Of a stretch of 64,000 nt of DNA, positions 41,970 to 51,183 are shown in pieces. The stretch is from Stenotrophomonas maltophilia D457 (GTDB taxonomy: Bacteria; Pseudomonadota; Gammaproteobacteria; Xanthomonadales; Xanthomonadaceae). A program made the position numbers and the translations under genes. The notes beneath the pieces are model-generated. The model was not told the origin of the DNA. It made no database searches and saw nothing but the letters and a program-made list of their open reading frames with translations. The stretch spans positions 3,009,001 to 3,073,000 of the forward strand of contig NC_017671.1 in the NCBI RefSeq assembly GCF_000284595.1, in the 5' to 3' direction. The first letter of the stretch is position 1. Each line of letters starts with the position of its first letter.

Positions 41970-42914
41970 CTACCCCTCGTTGGCGACGCCGTGCGGCACG
42001 TGACCGGCGGCCACATGCTCGCGGGCGCTGTCGATGTTGTGCTGCGAATCGTCGAAGAAGATGTCGGCACCGAAGGCCTGCAGGAACGGGCCCTTGTGAC
42101 GGCCGCCCAGGAACAGTGCCTCGTCCAGGCGCACGCCCCACTCGCGCAGGGTGCGGATCACCCGCTCATGCGCCGGTGCCGAACGCGCGGTCACGAGCGC
42201 GGTACGGATCGGCGCGCTCTCGCCGGCCGGGAACACTTCCTGCAGCGTATGCAGGGCCGACAGGAAGCCACGGAAGGGACCGCCGCTGAGCGGCTCGCGG
42301 GCGCGCTCGCGCTCGTGGCGGCCAAACGCTTCCACGCCCTGCTCGCGCGAGATGCGCTCGCTCTCGTCACCGAAGATCACCGCGTCACCATCGAAGGCGA
42401 TGCGCAGCTGGCCGGCCGGGCGACCAGTATCGATCTGGTCGGCGGCTGCCGCAGCGGTCTCGCCCGGCGGCTTGGGCAGGATGGTTGCCGCCGCGATGCC
42501 ATGACGCAGCGCGCTGCGCACCGATTCGGGGTTGGCCGACAGGAACAGGTCGGTACCGAACGGCTTCACGTACGGCCAGGTCGGCTCGCCGGCGGTGAAG
42601 GTCGCGCGGATGATGCCCAGCCCATAGTGCTGGATCGAATTGAAGATGCGCAGGCCGGTATCGGCCGAGTTGCGCGACAGCAGGATCACCTCGACCCGCG
42701 GGTTCTCCGGGCTGGCGCCCTGGTTCAGCGCCAGCAGCTTGCGCACCACCGGGAAGGCCACGCCGGGGCCGAGGATATCGTCCTCGTGCTGGCGCTGGAA
42801 TTCGGCGTAGGCCGCCACGCCATCACTTTCGAACAGCGCATGGCTTTCCTCGAGGTCGAACAGCGCGCGCGAGGTCACCGCGACGGTCAGCAAACGGGGG
42901 GAGTTGTCGCCCAT
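41970..42914 (-). CDS. 5'-nucleotidase of the cytosolic HAD-like family
   Basis: A 314-residue soluble protein with a HAD-like layout: the nucleophile region IAFDGDAVIFGDESERI near residue 184, LGGRHKGPFLQAFGADIFFD, and the acidic DDSQHNIDSA near the end. SRNSADTGLRIFNSIQHYGL and ESHALFESDGV are family-typical for 5'-nucleotidase PF06189. It dephosphorylates nucleoside 5'-monophosphates. The ATG at 42914 has AAGGA upstream. The next gene upstream on the strand is nadK. Confidence 0.88.
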   Translation of the reverse strand: MGDNSPRLLTVAVTSRALFDLEESHALFESDGVAAYAEFQRQHEDDILGPGVAFPVVRKLLALNQGASPENPRVEVILLSRNSADTGLRIFNSIQHYGLGIIRATFTAGEPTWPYVKPFGTDLFLSANPESVRSALRHGIAAATILPKPPGETAAAAADQIDTGRPAGQLRIAFDGDAVIFGDESERISREQGVEAFGRHERERAREPLSGGPFRGFLSALHTLQEVFPAGESAPIRTALVTARSAPAHERVIRTLREWGVRLDEALFLGGRHKGPFLQAFGADIFFDDSQHNIDSAREHVAAGHVPHGVANEG

Positions 42915-42961
42915 CGGTGGGGGTCCTTCAAGCGGTCGGCGGGGCCGGCCGCCCATTGTCC

Positions 42962-43735
42962 TCAAAAAACGAACTGTTCGCTCAGGATCCTGTCTTCCAG
43001 GTTGTGCTCCGGGTCGAACAGCAGGGTCACGCGGCGGTCCTTCGACTCGCGGATGGTCACCTCGACCACGTCGCGGGTCTCGTGCGAATCCGCCGTGACG
43101 CTGACCGGGCGCTTGTACGGATCGAGCACGCGGAAGCGCACCTCGGTATCGGCCTTGAGGATCGCCCCGCGCCAGCGACGCGGCCGGTACGGGGCCAACG
43201 GCGTCAGCGCGATGGTGTGCGAGCCCAGCGGCAATACCGGGCCATGCGCGGAATAGTTGTAGGCGGTGCTGCCCGCCGGGGTGGCCACCAGCACGCCGTC
43301 ACCGATCAGCTCGGCCACGCGTTCCTGGCCGTTGAGGTCGATGCCGATATGCGCGGCCTGCCGGGTCTGGCGCAGCAGCGAGACATCGTTGTAGGCCAGC
43401 GAACCGGTACTGGTGCCCGACTCGGTCAGCGCCACCATTTCCAGCGGGCGCAGGTTGGCCGGTTCGGCACGCGCAATGCGGGCCTGCACGTCGTCGTCGC
43501 CACGGTACTGGTTCATCAGGAAGCCGACGGTGCCCAGCTTCATGCCGAACACCGGCTTGCCCAGGTGCCCATGCCGGTGCAGGGTCTGCAGCATGAAGCC
43601 GTCGCCCCCCAGCGGACACAGCACGTCGGCCTGCTCCGGCGCGTGATCGCCATAACGCGAGACCATCGCGGCGCGGGCCATCTGTGCAGGTTCGGTGGCG
43701 CTGGCCAGGAAAGCGATGCGGGGGGTGTCGCTCAT
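42962..43735 (-). CDS. nadK: NAD kinase
   Basis: A 257-residue NAD kinase that phosphorylates NAD to NADP. The GGDG nucleotide motif is [14 protein letters not shown] near residue 44, followed by [24 protein letters not shown] (NE/ND motif) and [15 protein letters not shown] (G-rich loop). It is shorter than E. coli NadK, with a compact N-terminus. The start at 43735 matches the family. REPs and a terminator-like hairpin lie upstream. Confidence 0.93.
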   Translation of the reverse strand: MSDTPRIAFLASATEPAQMARAAMVSRYGDHAPEQADVLCPLGGDGFMLQTLHRHGHLGKPVFGMKLGTVGFLMNQYRGDDDVQARIARAEPANLRPLEMVALTESGTSTGSLAYNDVSLLRQTRQAAHIGIDLNGQERVAELIGDGVLVATPAGSTAYNYSAHGPVLPLGSHTIALTPLAPYRPRRWRGAILKADTEVRFRVLDPYKRPVSVTADSHETRDVVEVTIRESKDRRVTLLFDPEHNLEDRILSEQFVF

Positions 43736-43773
43736 CGGTGGATCCGGGTGGGTGTGCCAGCAAGAGCATACCC

Positions 43774-43848
43774 GGTAGTGCCGGCCGCTGGCCGGCAGCT
43801 GCACCCGATTGTGGTCCATGCGGTTGCCGGCCAGCGGCCGGCACTACC
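43774..43848. repeat. Inverted pair of GTAG REPs, 75 bases
   Basis: GGTAGTGCCGGCCGCTGGCC opens the element at 43774 and the inverse (GGCCAGCGGCCGGCACTACC) closes it at 43848, separated by about 30 bases. It forms a long hairpin in the spacer between nadK and the NAD-glutamate dehydrogenase. Confidence 0.85.
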
Positions 43849-43859
43849 CGGCAATGCAG

Positions 43860-43885
43860 AACGGCCCCGCTTTCGCGGGGCCGTT
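43860..43885. terminator. GC-rich hairpin terminator
   Basis: AACGGCCCCGC and GCGGGGCCGTT form an 11-base perfect stem with a TTTC loop. It is a likely terminator for gdhB transcription coming from the right; the following U tract is weak. Confidence 0.55.
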
Positions 43886-43971
43886 CCTCCAACTGCTGCA
43901 GATCAGGAGCCCCCCTGAGTCAGGGGGGCGCGCCAACGGCGCGGGGGTCTGGGAGCATGGTTGGCATGGGG

Positions 43972-43998
43972 CCCACGGTTTGCAGAGCAAACCGTGGG
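43972..43998 (-). terminator. Perfect 12-base hairpin at the gdhB 3' end
   Basis: CCCACGGTTTGC and GCAAACCGTGGG form a perfect 12-base stem with an AGA loop, 18 bases after the gdhB stop. Another small hairpin (GCCCCCCTGA/TCAGGGGGGC) lies at 43911-43931. Both probably shape the transcript end. Confidence 0.6.
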
Positions 43999-44016
43999 GC
44001 GCCAGCGCGAATGCGC

Positions 44017-47000
44017 TTACGCACCATGCGCGGCCAGCTGACCCAGGCGCTGCACCGCGACCGAAACGGTCGGGTAGTCCAGGGTCTTCTGCTCGGCCAG
44101 TTCGGCCAGCATCGCCAGGGTGAAGCGCAGGCTGCTGTCGTCGCGACCCATCCAGGCCGCCACCTTTGCTTCGGCACTGCTGCCCTTGGTACCCAGCACC
44201 TGGCCCGCCAGGTTGCGGTGGTTGGCGGCCAGCTCGTCACGCAGCACGCCACGTGCCACCGCGTGCCAACGGCCATTGACCTCCAGCGCATCGACCTGCT
44301 CGAACAGCCACGGCAGCTGCAGGGCATCGCCCAGGCGGAAGTGGACCTTGGACACGTCCACCGGCTTCAGCTTGCGGGTACGGGCCAGTTCGATGATGTC
44401 GAACGCCGGCTCCAGGAAGTGCAGTTCGGCCAGCTGCTGCGCCAGCGCGGACGGCAGGCCCTTTTCCTTCCACTCGGCCACCAGGGCTTCGTAGGTCGGA
44501 CGCTGCGAATCCGGCAGCACACCCGAAGCAACGCGGATGTCGTTGAACGGGCCCTGGTAGCGGTTGACCGCTTCGGTGATGCCGGGCATCGCGCCGGGGC
44601 GCGACAGCAGCCAGCGCACGAACGAGCGCTGCAGCTTCCAGATCACTTCCAGGGCGTCGATCTGCACCGACTCCGGCACCTTGCCGTCGAGGGCATCGAT
44701 CTGCGCCCACAGCGCGCGTGCATCCAGCGTTTCACGGCTGATGGTGTAGGCCTTGGCGACCTCGGCGATGGAACGGCCGGTGTCTTCCTGCATGCGCATC
44801 AGGAAGGTGGCGCCCATGCGGTTGATGGTCTGGTTGGTCACGGCCGTGGCGATGATTTCGCGCTTCAGGCGGTGACGCTCCATTGCGTCGGCATACTTCT
44901 TCTGCAGCGGGGTCGGGAAGTAGCGCTGCAGTTCCTTGGACAGGTACGGATCTTCCGGGATGTCCGAATCCAGCAGCTGGGCGAACGCCACCAGCTTGGA
45001 GTAGGACAGCAGCACCGACAGCTCCGGACGGGTCAGGCCCTGGCCGCGCGCCTTGCGCTGCGACAGCTCGGCATCGGACGGCAGGAACTCGATCTGGCGA
45101 TCAAGCAGGCCCTGCTGTTCCAGGGTACGGATGAAGTGCTGCTTGGAACCCAGGCGCTTGACCGCCATCCGCTCCATCAGGCTCAGCGCCTGGTTCTGGC
45201 GGTAGTTGTCGTTGAGCACCAGCTCGGCGACTTCATCGGTCATCGAGGCCAGCAGCTTGTTGCGCTGCTCGACGGTCAGCTTCTTGGCCCGCACCACATC
45301 GTTGAGCAGGATCTTGATGTTGACTTCATGGTCGGAGGTGTCGACACCGGCCGAGTTGTCGATGAAGTCGGTGTTGAGCAGCACGCCGGCCTGCGCGGCT
45401 TCGATGCGGCCCAGCTGGGTCATGCCCAGGTTGCCGCCCTCGCCCACCACCTTGCAGCGCAGCTCGCCACCGTTCACGCGCAGCGCGTTGTTGGCACGGT
45501 CGCCGACATCGCTGTGCTGCTCGCTGGCGGCCTTGACGTAGGTACCGATGCCGCCGTTCCACAGCAGGTCGACCGGTGCCTTCAGGATCGCGCTCATCAG
45601 CTCGTTCGGCGACAGCGCCTTGACGTTCTCGTCCAGGCCCAGCGCTTCACGCACCTGCGGGGTGATCTCGATCGACTTCAGGGTGCGCGGGTACACGCCG
45701 CCGCCCTTGCTGATCAGCTTGGCATCGTAGTCCGCCCAGCTCGAACGCGGCACGGTGAACAGGCGCTCACGTTCGACGAACGTGGTGGCCGCGTCCGGGT
45801 TCGGGTCCAGGAAGATGTGGCGGTGATCGAACGCAGCCACCAGGCGGATGTGGCGCGACAGCAGCATGCCGTTGCCGAACACGTCGCCGGACATGTCGCC
45901 GACGCCGACCGCAGTGAAGTCCTGGCTCTGGCTGTCACGGCCCAGCGCACGGAAGTGGCGCTTGACCGACTCCCACGCACCGCGTGCGGTGATGCCCATG
46001 CCCTTGTGGTCATAACCGACCGAACCACCGGAGGCGAACGCATCGCCCATCCAGAAGCCGTGCGCGATGGCCAGGCCGTTGGCGATGTCGGAGAAGGTCG
46101 CAGTGCCCTTGTCGGCGGCCACCACCAGGTACGGATCGTCCATGTCGTGGCGCACGACATCCACCGGCGGCACGATCTTGTTGTTGACGATGTTGTCGGT
46201 GATGTCCAGCAGGCCCTGGATGAACAGCTTGTAGCAGGCCACGCCGTTGGCGAAGATCGCATCACGGTCGCCGTTCACCGGCGGGGTCTTGGCGAAGAAG
46301 CCGCCCTTCGCGCCGACCGGCACGATGACGGTGTTCTTGACCATCTGTGCCTTGACCAGGCCCAGCACTTCGGTACGGAAGTCTTCGCGACGGTCCGACC
46401 AGCGCAGGCCACCACGGGCGACCGCGCCGAAGCGCAGGTGGGTACCTTCCACGCGCGGGCCGTAGACGAAGATCTCGCGGTACGGGCGCGGCTTCGGCAG
46501 GTCCGGCACCAGCGCCGAATCGAACTTGAAGCTGATGACATGGCCGTGCTGGCCGTTGGCATCGGTCTGGTAGTAGCTGGTACGCAGGGTCGCGTCGATC
46601 ACGCCCATGAACGAGCGCAGGATGCGGTCCTCGTCCAGGCTGGACACGCGGTCCATCAGCTTCAGCAGCGCATCGCGCGCGGCCTGCATCTGCGCGTCGC
46701 GGTCACCCTTGCGGGCGTCGACCACGGTCTTGAGCACCTTCAGGGTGGCATCGTCACCGGCAGCCAGCACGTCGAAGTGGGCCTTCAGCTGGGCCTGGCC
46801 GGCGGCGATGTCGTCCTTGCTCTCGTGGCCGGTGGCCGGATCGAAGCGGGCTTCGAACAGCTCGACCAGCAGGCGGGCCAGCAGCGGGTAGCGCGCGAAG
46901 GTGCCTTCCACGTAGGCCTGGGAGAACGGCACGCCGGTCTGCAGCAGGTACTTGCAGTAGCCGCGCAGCATGGCGACCTGGCGCCAGTGCAGGCCGGCAG

Positions 47001-48993
47001 CCAGCACCAGGCGGTTGAAGCCGTCGTTCTCGGCATCGCCGTGCCAGACGCGGGCGAAGGTCTCGCCGAAGGCTTCATCGACACTGGCGGCATCGATCGC
47101 GCCGGCGGTCGACTCGACCTCGAAGTCCTGCACGTACACCGGGGCGTTGTCGACCGACAGGCGGTACGGACGCTCGGCGATCACGCGCAGGCCCATGTTT
47201 TCCATCATCGGCAGCGCGTCCGACAGCGGAATGTCGTCCAGCTGGCGATACAGCTTCAGGCGCAGGCCATCACCGCTTTCGCGCGGCACGGCCTGCAGGC
47301 TCAGGCGCAGGTCGTCCGGGCCGGTCAGGGCGTCGAGCTGGCTGACATCGTTGGCGGCAACCGCGGTGCTGTTGTCTTCGATGTAGCCGGCCGGCAGCGC
47401 CTTGCCGATACGGGCGGCGATGCGCAGGCCTTCGGTCTCGCCGTGGCGGGCCACCAGCGCTTCGCGCAGGTCGTCCTGCCAGTTGCGCAGCACCTGGGCC
47501 AGCTTCTGCTCCAGTTCGGCGGTATCGACGTCGAGCATCTCACCCGGCTTCGGGCGCACGATCAGGTGCACCTGGGCCAGCGGCGATTCGCCCAGCACCA
47601 CCGAGCTGTCGACGTACTCGCCGTGCAGCGCGTCCTTCAGCATCGCTTCGATGCGCAGGCGCACGTCGGTGTTGAAGCGCTCACGCGGCAGGTAGACCAG
47701 CGCGGAGATGAAACGGCTGTACTTGTCGCGGCGCAGGAACAGGCGGCTGCGCACGCGCTCCTGCAGGCCCAGCACGCCCATCGCGGTGCGGAACAGTTCG
47801 TCCTCGCTGGACTGGAACAGTTCTTCGCGCGGCAGGGTTTCCAGGATGTGGCGCAGGGCCTTGCCACTGTGGCTGGCCGGGGCCAGGCCCGACTGCTTCA
47901 TCACGTGCTCGTGGCGCTGGCGTACCAGCGGGATTTCCCACGGGCGGCGGTTGTAGGCGCTGGAGGTGAACAGGCCGAGGAAGCGCTGCTCGCCGATGAT
48001 CTTGCCCTTGGCGTCGAATTCCAGCACGCCGATGTAATCCATGTAGCCAGCGCGATGCACGCGCGAACGGGCATTGGTCTTGGTCAGGATCAGCGCATCC
48101 TTCAGACCGGACGTGGTGTTCAGGCCCTGCGCGGCCAGGGTCTTGACCGGACGGGCGGCGGACTTGTCCTTGCCGCGCATCAGGCCCAGGCCGGTGTCGT
48201 TCAGCGGCGCCAGCACCTCTTCCTTGCCCTGCTTCTCGACGCGGTATTCGCGGTAGCCGAAGAAGGTGAAGTGGTTGTCGGCGGCCCAGCGCAGGAACTC
48301 CTGTGCTTCCTTGCGCGATGCGTCGTCGACCGGCAGCTGGCGGCTGCCGAGGTCGTCGGCCAGCGCCAGCGCCTTGTCCTTCATCGGCTGCCAGTCGCGC
48401 ACGATCGCACGCACTTCGTCCAGCGCCTTGTTGATGGCCTGTTCGATGGCAGCCATGGCGTCGGCCGGCTGGCGGTCGATCTCCAGCAGCATCACCGACT
48501 CGGCATCGCCCTCGCCGACCTTGACCAGCTTGCCGGCCTTGTCGCGGGTGAAGCGCAGCACCGGGTGGCCCAGCACGTGGACACCCACGCCCTGCTCGGC
48601 CAGCGACATGGTGACGGTATCGACCAGGAACGGCATGTCGTCGTTGACGATCTGCAGCACGGTGTGCGGCGATTCCCAACCGTTGGCCTTCGCAGTCGGA
48701 TTGAACACGCGGACGTTGGCCTTGCCGGCCTTGCGGGCACGGGCGAATTCCAGCGTCTCAGCCGCGAGCGCGGCCCACTCTTCAGCGCTGTGGTGCGGGA
48801 ACTCGTCCGATTCCATGCGCTTGTAGAAGTCAGTGGCGAAGGCCACCGCTTCGGCCTGTGCGGCCGCGGGGTAGCGCTTGCGCAAGGCCGTGTACACCGG
48901 CTCCAGGGAGAAACCAGCGGTCACTGCGACCTCCGACTCTGCTGGTTTCGTCTTGTTTTTCACGGTCTTGGCTGCGGTTTTTTGCGGTTTCAT
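44017..48993 (-). CDS. gdhB: NAD-specific glutamate dehydrogenase, giant (L_180-like) type
   Basis: A 1658-residue enzyme oxidatively deaminating glutamate to 2-oxoglutarate with NAD. The N-terminal ~700 residues contain ACT-like regulatory segments (VLQIVNDDMPFLVDTVTMSL). The catalytic part carries ARGGLRWSDRREDFRTEVLG and VPVGAKGGFFAK near residue 890, where the lysine binds substrate, then the Rossmann part (VVAADKGTATFSDIAN, VGVGDMSGDVFGNGMLLS). C-terminal helical domain to 1658. The size and order are those of the L_180 enzymes of Pseudomonas and Streptomyces, built for glutamate catabolism. Single gene, facing TetR divergently across 250 bases. Confidence 0.96.
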   Translation of the reverse strand: MKPQKTAAKTVKNKTKPAESEVAVTAGFSLEPVYTALRKRYPAAAQAEAVAFATDFYKRMESDEFPHHSAEEWAALAAETLEFARARKAGKANVRVFNPTAKANGWESPHTVLQIVNDDMPFLVDTVTMSLAEQGVGVHVLGHPVLRFTRDKAGKLVKVGEGDAESVMLLEIDRQPADAMAAIEQAINKALDEVRAIVRDWQPMKDKALALADDLGSRQLPVDDASRKEAQEFLRWAADNHFTFFGYREYRVEKQGKEEVLAPLNDTGLGLMRGKDKSAARPVKTLAAQGLNTTSGLKDALILTKTNARSRVHRAGYMDYIGVLEFDAKGKIIGEQRFLGLFTSSAYNRRPWEIPLVRQRHEHVMKQSGLAPASHSGKALRHILETLPREELFQSSEDELFRTAMGVLGLQERVRSRLFLRRDKYSRFISALVYLPRERFNTDVRLRIEAMLKDALHGEYVDSSVVLGESPLAQVHLIVRPKPGEMLDVDTAELEQKLAQVLRNWQDDLREALVARHGETEGLRIAARIGKALPAGYIEDNSTAVAANDVSQLDALTGPDDLRLSLQAVPRESGDGLRLKLYRQLDDIPLSDALPMMENMGLRVIAERPYRLSVDNAPVYVQDFEVESTAGAIDAASVDEAFGETFARVWHGDAENDGFNRLVLAAGLHWRQVAMLRGYCKYLLQTGVPFSQAYVEGTFARYPLLARLLVELFEARFDPATGHESKDDIAAGQAQLKAHFDVLAAGDDATLKVLKTVVDARKGDRDAQMQAARDALLKLMDRVSSLDEDRILRSFMGVIDATLRTSYYQTDANGQHGHVISFKFDSALVPDLPKPRPYREIFVYGPRVEGTHLRFGAVARGGLRWSDRREDFRTEVLGLVKAQMVKNTVIVPVGAKGGFFAKTPPVNGDRDAIFANGVACYKLFIQGLLDITDNIVNNKIVPPVDVVRHDMDDPYLVVAADKGTATFSDIANGLAIAHGFWMGDAFASGGSVGYDHKGMGITARGAWESVKRHFRALGRDSQSQDFTAVGVGDMSGDVFGNGMLLSRHIRLVAAFDHRHIFLDPNPDAATTFVERERLFTVPRSSWADYDAKLISKGGGVYPRTLKSIEITPQVREALGLDENVKALSPNELMSAILKAPVDLLWNGGIGTYVKAASEQHSDVGDRANNALRVNGGELRCKVVGEGGNLGMTQLGRIEAAQAGVLLNTDFIDNSAGVDTSDHEVNIKILLNDVVRAKKLTVEQRNKLLASMTDEVAELVLNDNYRQNQALSLMERMAVKRLGSKQHFIRTLEQQGLLDRQIEFLPSDAELSQRKARGQGLTRPELSVLLSYSKLVAFAQLLDSDIPEDPYLSKELQRYFPTPLQKKYADAMERHRLKREIIATAVTNQTINRMGATFLMRMQEDTGRSIAEVAKAYTISRETLDARALWAQIDALDGKVPESVQIDALEVIWKLQRSFVRWLLSRPGAMPGITEAVNRYQGPFNDIRVASGVLPDSQRPTYEALVAEWKEKGLPSALAQQLAELHFLEPAFDIIELARTRKLKPVDVSKVHFRLGDALQLPWLFEQVDALEVNGRWHAVARGVLRDELAANHRNLAGQVLGTKGSSAEAKVAAWMGRDDSSLRFTLAMLAELAEQKTLDYPTVSVAVQRLGQLAAHGA

Positions 48994-49207
48994 GGCAGAG
49001 CGATGCGCTTGCTCAGTTGGGAAAATGAAATTGTAGCCCTACCGCACGAAAAGGCCTTGCTGCAGGACGGAATAAGCAGATTCGGGTTTGCTGCGGTTTA
49101 GACGCCTATTCAGTTCGCTCCGGTATGGAGCTGGCGCCTGCTTCAGCACTGCCGACAGGATCGGCAAAGCGTGTTACCGAAAGACACACGCGGCGACGCC
49201 GATTCGA

Positions 49208-49239
49208 TTCCACAATCCTGAACTGGACGGTATAGTCCA
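49208..49239 (+). promoter_or_regulatory. TetR-gene promoter with overlapping palindromic operator
   Basis: TATAGT at 49231-49236 looks like a -10 box with TTCCAC at 49208-49213 17 bases upstream. The perfect inverted repeat TGGAC-N6-GTCCA (49224-49239) covers the -10 region, as expected of an autoregulatory TetR operator. The start codon GTG follows at 49244, so the message may be leaderless. Confidence 0.5.
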
Positions 49240-49243
49240 CCGC

Positions 49244-49900
49244 GTGAACCCGGCCTACCTCCCCGTTGCCCTCGACGCGCGCGATGAGCGCGTGTTCGAT
49301 GCCGTGCGCAGACTGCTGGCCGAGCAGGGCATGCAGATGAGCATGGACGCAGTGGCCCAGCATGCCGGCTGCTCCAAGCAGACCCTGTACTCGCGCTACG
49401 GCAGCAAGCAGGAACTGCTGCGCCGGGTGATGCAGCGCCACGTCGGCCACGCCACCGGGGCCATGCTGCGTGCACTCCGCAGTGACGACCTGCGTGCCAG
49501 CCTTCTCCAGTTCGCCACCGACTTCCTGGAGCATTTCAACCAACCGCACGTAGGACAGGCCTGCCGGCTGATTGCAGCCGAGGCAGCCCAGTTTCCCGAA
49601 GAGGCGCGTACGCTGTACCGGCACGGTGCCGGCGCGCTGGCGCTTCATCTTGCTGAATGGATTGAAACCGTTTGCATGCAGGGCCAGCTCCGGCATGACG
49701 ACCCGCACTTCATGGCCGAACTGCTGCTGAGCATGATCGCCGGTCAGGATTTCGACAAACAGCGCTTCCATACCCCCCATCGTGATGACGCGCTCCTGCG
49801 TCGGCGCTGGGCAGAGTTCTCCGTCGACAGCTTCCTGCGCGCGTTCGCGCCACAGCCGTCGCCGGCCCCGTCTACAAACCAACCCCGGAGTTCCTCCTGA
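49244..49900 (+). CDS. TetR-family repressor of the RND efflux operon
   Basis: A 218-residue repressor. The HTH is LLAEQGMQMSMDAVAQHAGC followed by SKQTLYSRYGSKQELLRRV at about 28-66; the C-terminal ligand domain is of the TetR_C type. The GTG at 49244 was chosen because it lies just after a -10-like box and operator, and upstream residues look non-coding. Its TGA overlaps the MFP ATG by one base (TGATG). It is cotranscribed with the pump genes, so it would repress its own operon; substrate of the pump is unknown from sequence. Confidence 0.85.
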   Translation: MNPAYLPVALDARDERVFDAVRRLLAEQGMQMSMDAVAQHAGCSKQTLYSRYGSKQELLRRVMQRHVGHATGAMLRALRSDDLRASLLQFATDFLEHFNQPHVGQACRLIAAEAAQFPEEARTLYRHGAGALALHLAEWIETVCMQGQLRHDDPHFMAELLLSMIAGQDFDKQRFHTPHRDDALLRRRWAEFSVDSFLRAFAPQPSPAPSTNQPRSSS

Positions 49901-51168
49901 TGACCGCCCCACTCCGCACCCTTGCCTTGACATGCGCCGTTGCTGTCGCGCTGGCTGCCTGCAAGAAGCCGGAACAGCAGACGCCCCCGCCGCCGGAGGT
50001 GGGCGTGATCGACGCCAAGCCGCAGACCCTGCCGCTGCAGCGCGAGCTGGTCGGCCGCCTGTCGCCGTTCCGCAGCGCCGACGTCCGCGCACGCGTACCC
50101 GGCGTGCTGCTCAAGCGCGTTTACCAGGAAGGTTCGCAGGTCAAGCAGGGCCAGACCCTGTTCCTGATCGACCCGGCGCCGTTGCGTGCCTCGCTCAACG
50201 CCTCCGAGGCCCAGCTGGCTTCGGCCCGCGCCACCTACGCCAATGCCAAGGTCGCCGCCGATCGCGCGCGCTCGCTGGCGCCGCAGCAGTTCGTCTCCAA
50301 GTCCGACCTGGACAACGCCGAATCGGCCGAGCGCACCGCCCTGGCCGCCGTCAAGCAGGCCGAAGCGGCAGTGACCTCTTCGCGGATCAACCTGGGCTAC
50401 GCCGAAGTGACCGCGCCGATCAGTGGCGTGGCCAACAAGCAGCAGGTCACCGAGGGCGCGCTGGTCGGCCAGGGCGATGTGACCCTGCTGACCACCGTTG
50501 ACCAGCTCGACCCGCTGTATGTGAACTTCTCGCTGAGCGTGGATGAGCTGACCCAGCTGCGCGCGCAGCAGGCCAAGGGCTCGCTGGCGCTGTCCGGCGA
50601 CGGCAAGGCCACGGTCAACGTCAAGCTGGCCGACGGCAGCACCTATGGTGAGCCGGGCACGCTGGACTTCTCCTCGACCACGGTCGACCCGGCCACCGGT
50701 GCGGTGTCGCTGCGTGCGCTGCTGCCGAACCCCCAGCAGATCCTGCTGCCGGGCGCCTTCGTCAGCTTCCAGGCCAACCTGGGCGAGCGCAACAATGCCT
50801 ACCTGGTGCCGCAGCAGGCGCTGCTGCGTGACACCACCGGCGGCTACGTGATGGTGGTCGGTGCCGACGGCAAGGTGGTGCGCAAGAACGTGAAGACCGA
50901 TGGCGCGCAGAACGGCAACTGGCTGGTCAGCGACGGCCTGGCCGCCGGTGACAAGGTGATCGTGGCCGGCGTGCAGAAGGTCAAGGAAGGTGCACCGGCG
51001 GTGGCCAAGCCGTGGACCCCGGGGCAGGACGCCAACGGCAAGCCTGCCGCAGGCGGCGCCGCTCCGGCGGGCGCAGCACCGGCGGCAGGCAAGGCACCGG
51101 CCGACGCGGCCAAGCCGGAACAGGCCGATGCGGCCAAGCCGGCCACCACCGATTCGAACAAGCAGTAA
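49900..51168 (+). CDS. RND efflux periplasmic adaptor (membrane fusion) lipoprotein
   Basis: A 422-residue lipoprotein with lipobox LAAC at about 17-20. The barrel-sandwich lipoyl halves (PGVLLKRVYQEGSQVKQGQTL and INLGYAEVTAPISGVANKQQ) frame an alpha-hairpin at about 95-160 (ASEAQLASARATYANAKVAA), followed by beta-barrel and membrane-proximal domains. The C-terminus is alanine/proline rich. It links the RND pump to an outer membrane channel. First structural gene of the TetR-MFP-RND set; the two-gene pump without its own OMF resembles SmeGH of S. maltophilia. Confidence 0.92.
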   Translation: MTAPLRTLALTCAVAVALAACKKPEQQTPPPPEVGVIDAKPQTLPLQRELVGRLSPFRSADVRARVPGVLLKRVYQEGSQVKQGQTLFLIDPAPLRASLNASEAQLASARATYANAKVAADRARSLAPQQFVSKSDLDNAESAERTALAAVKQAEAAVTSSRINLGYAEVTAPISGVANKQQVTEGALVGQGDVTLLTTVDQLDPLYVNFSLSVDELTQLRAQQAKGSLALSGDGKATVNVKLADGSTYGEPGTLDFSSTTVDPATGAVSLRALLPNPQQILLPGAFVSFQANLGERNNAYLVPQQALLRDTTGGYVMVVGADGKVVRKNVKTDGAQNGNWLVSDGLAAGDKVIVAGVQKVKEGAPAVAKPWTPGQDANGKPAAGGAAPAGAAPAAGKAPADAAKPEQADAAKPATTDSNKQ

Positions 51169-51183
51169 CGGGAACCTTCCGTC

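Noticed and set aside
43684..49101. Huge open frame of 1805 codons on the plus strand opposite gdhB
   Set aside because: It is a mirror effect of high-GC codon use in gdhB. It has no recognisable domain, and contains low-complexity histidine/glutamine/arginine-rich sequence with no good start.
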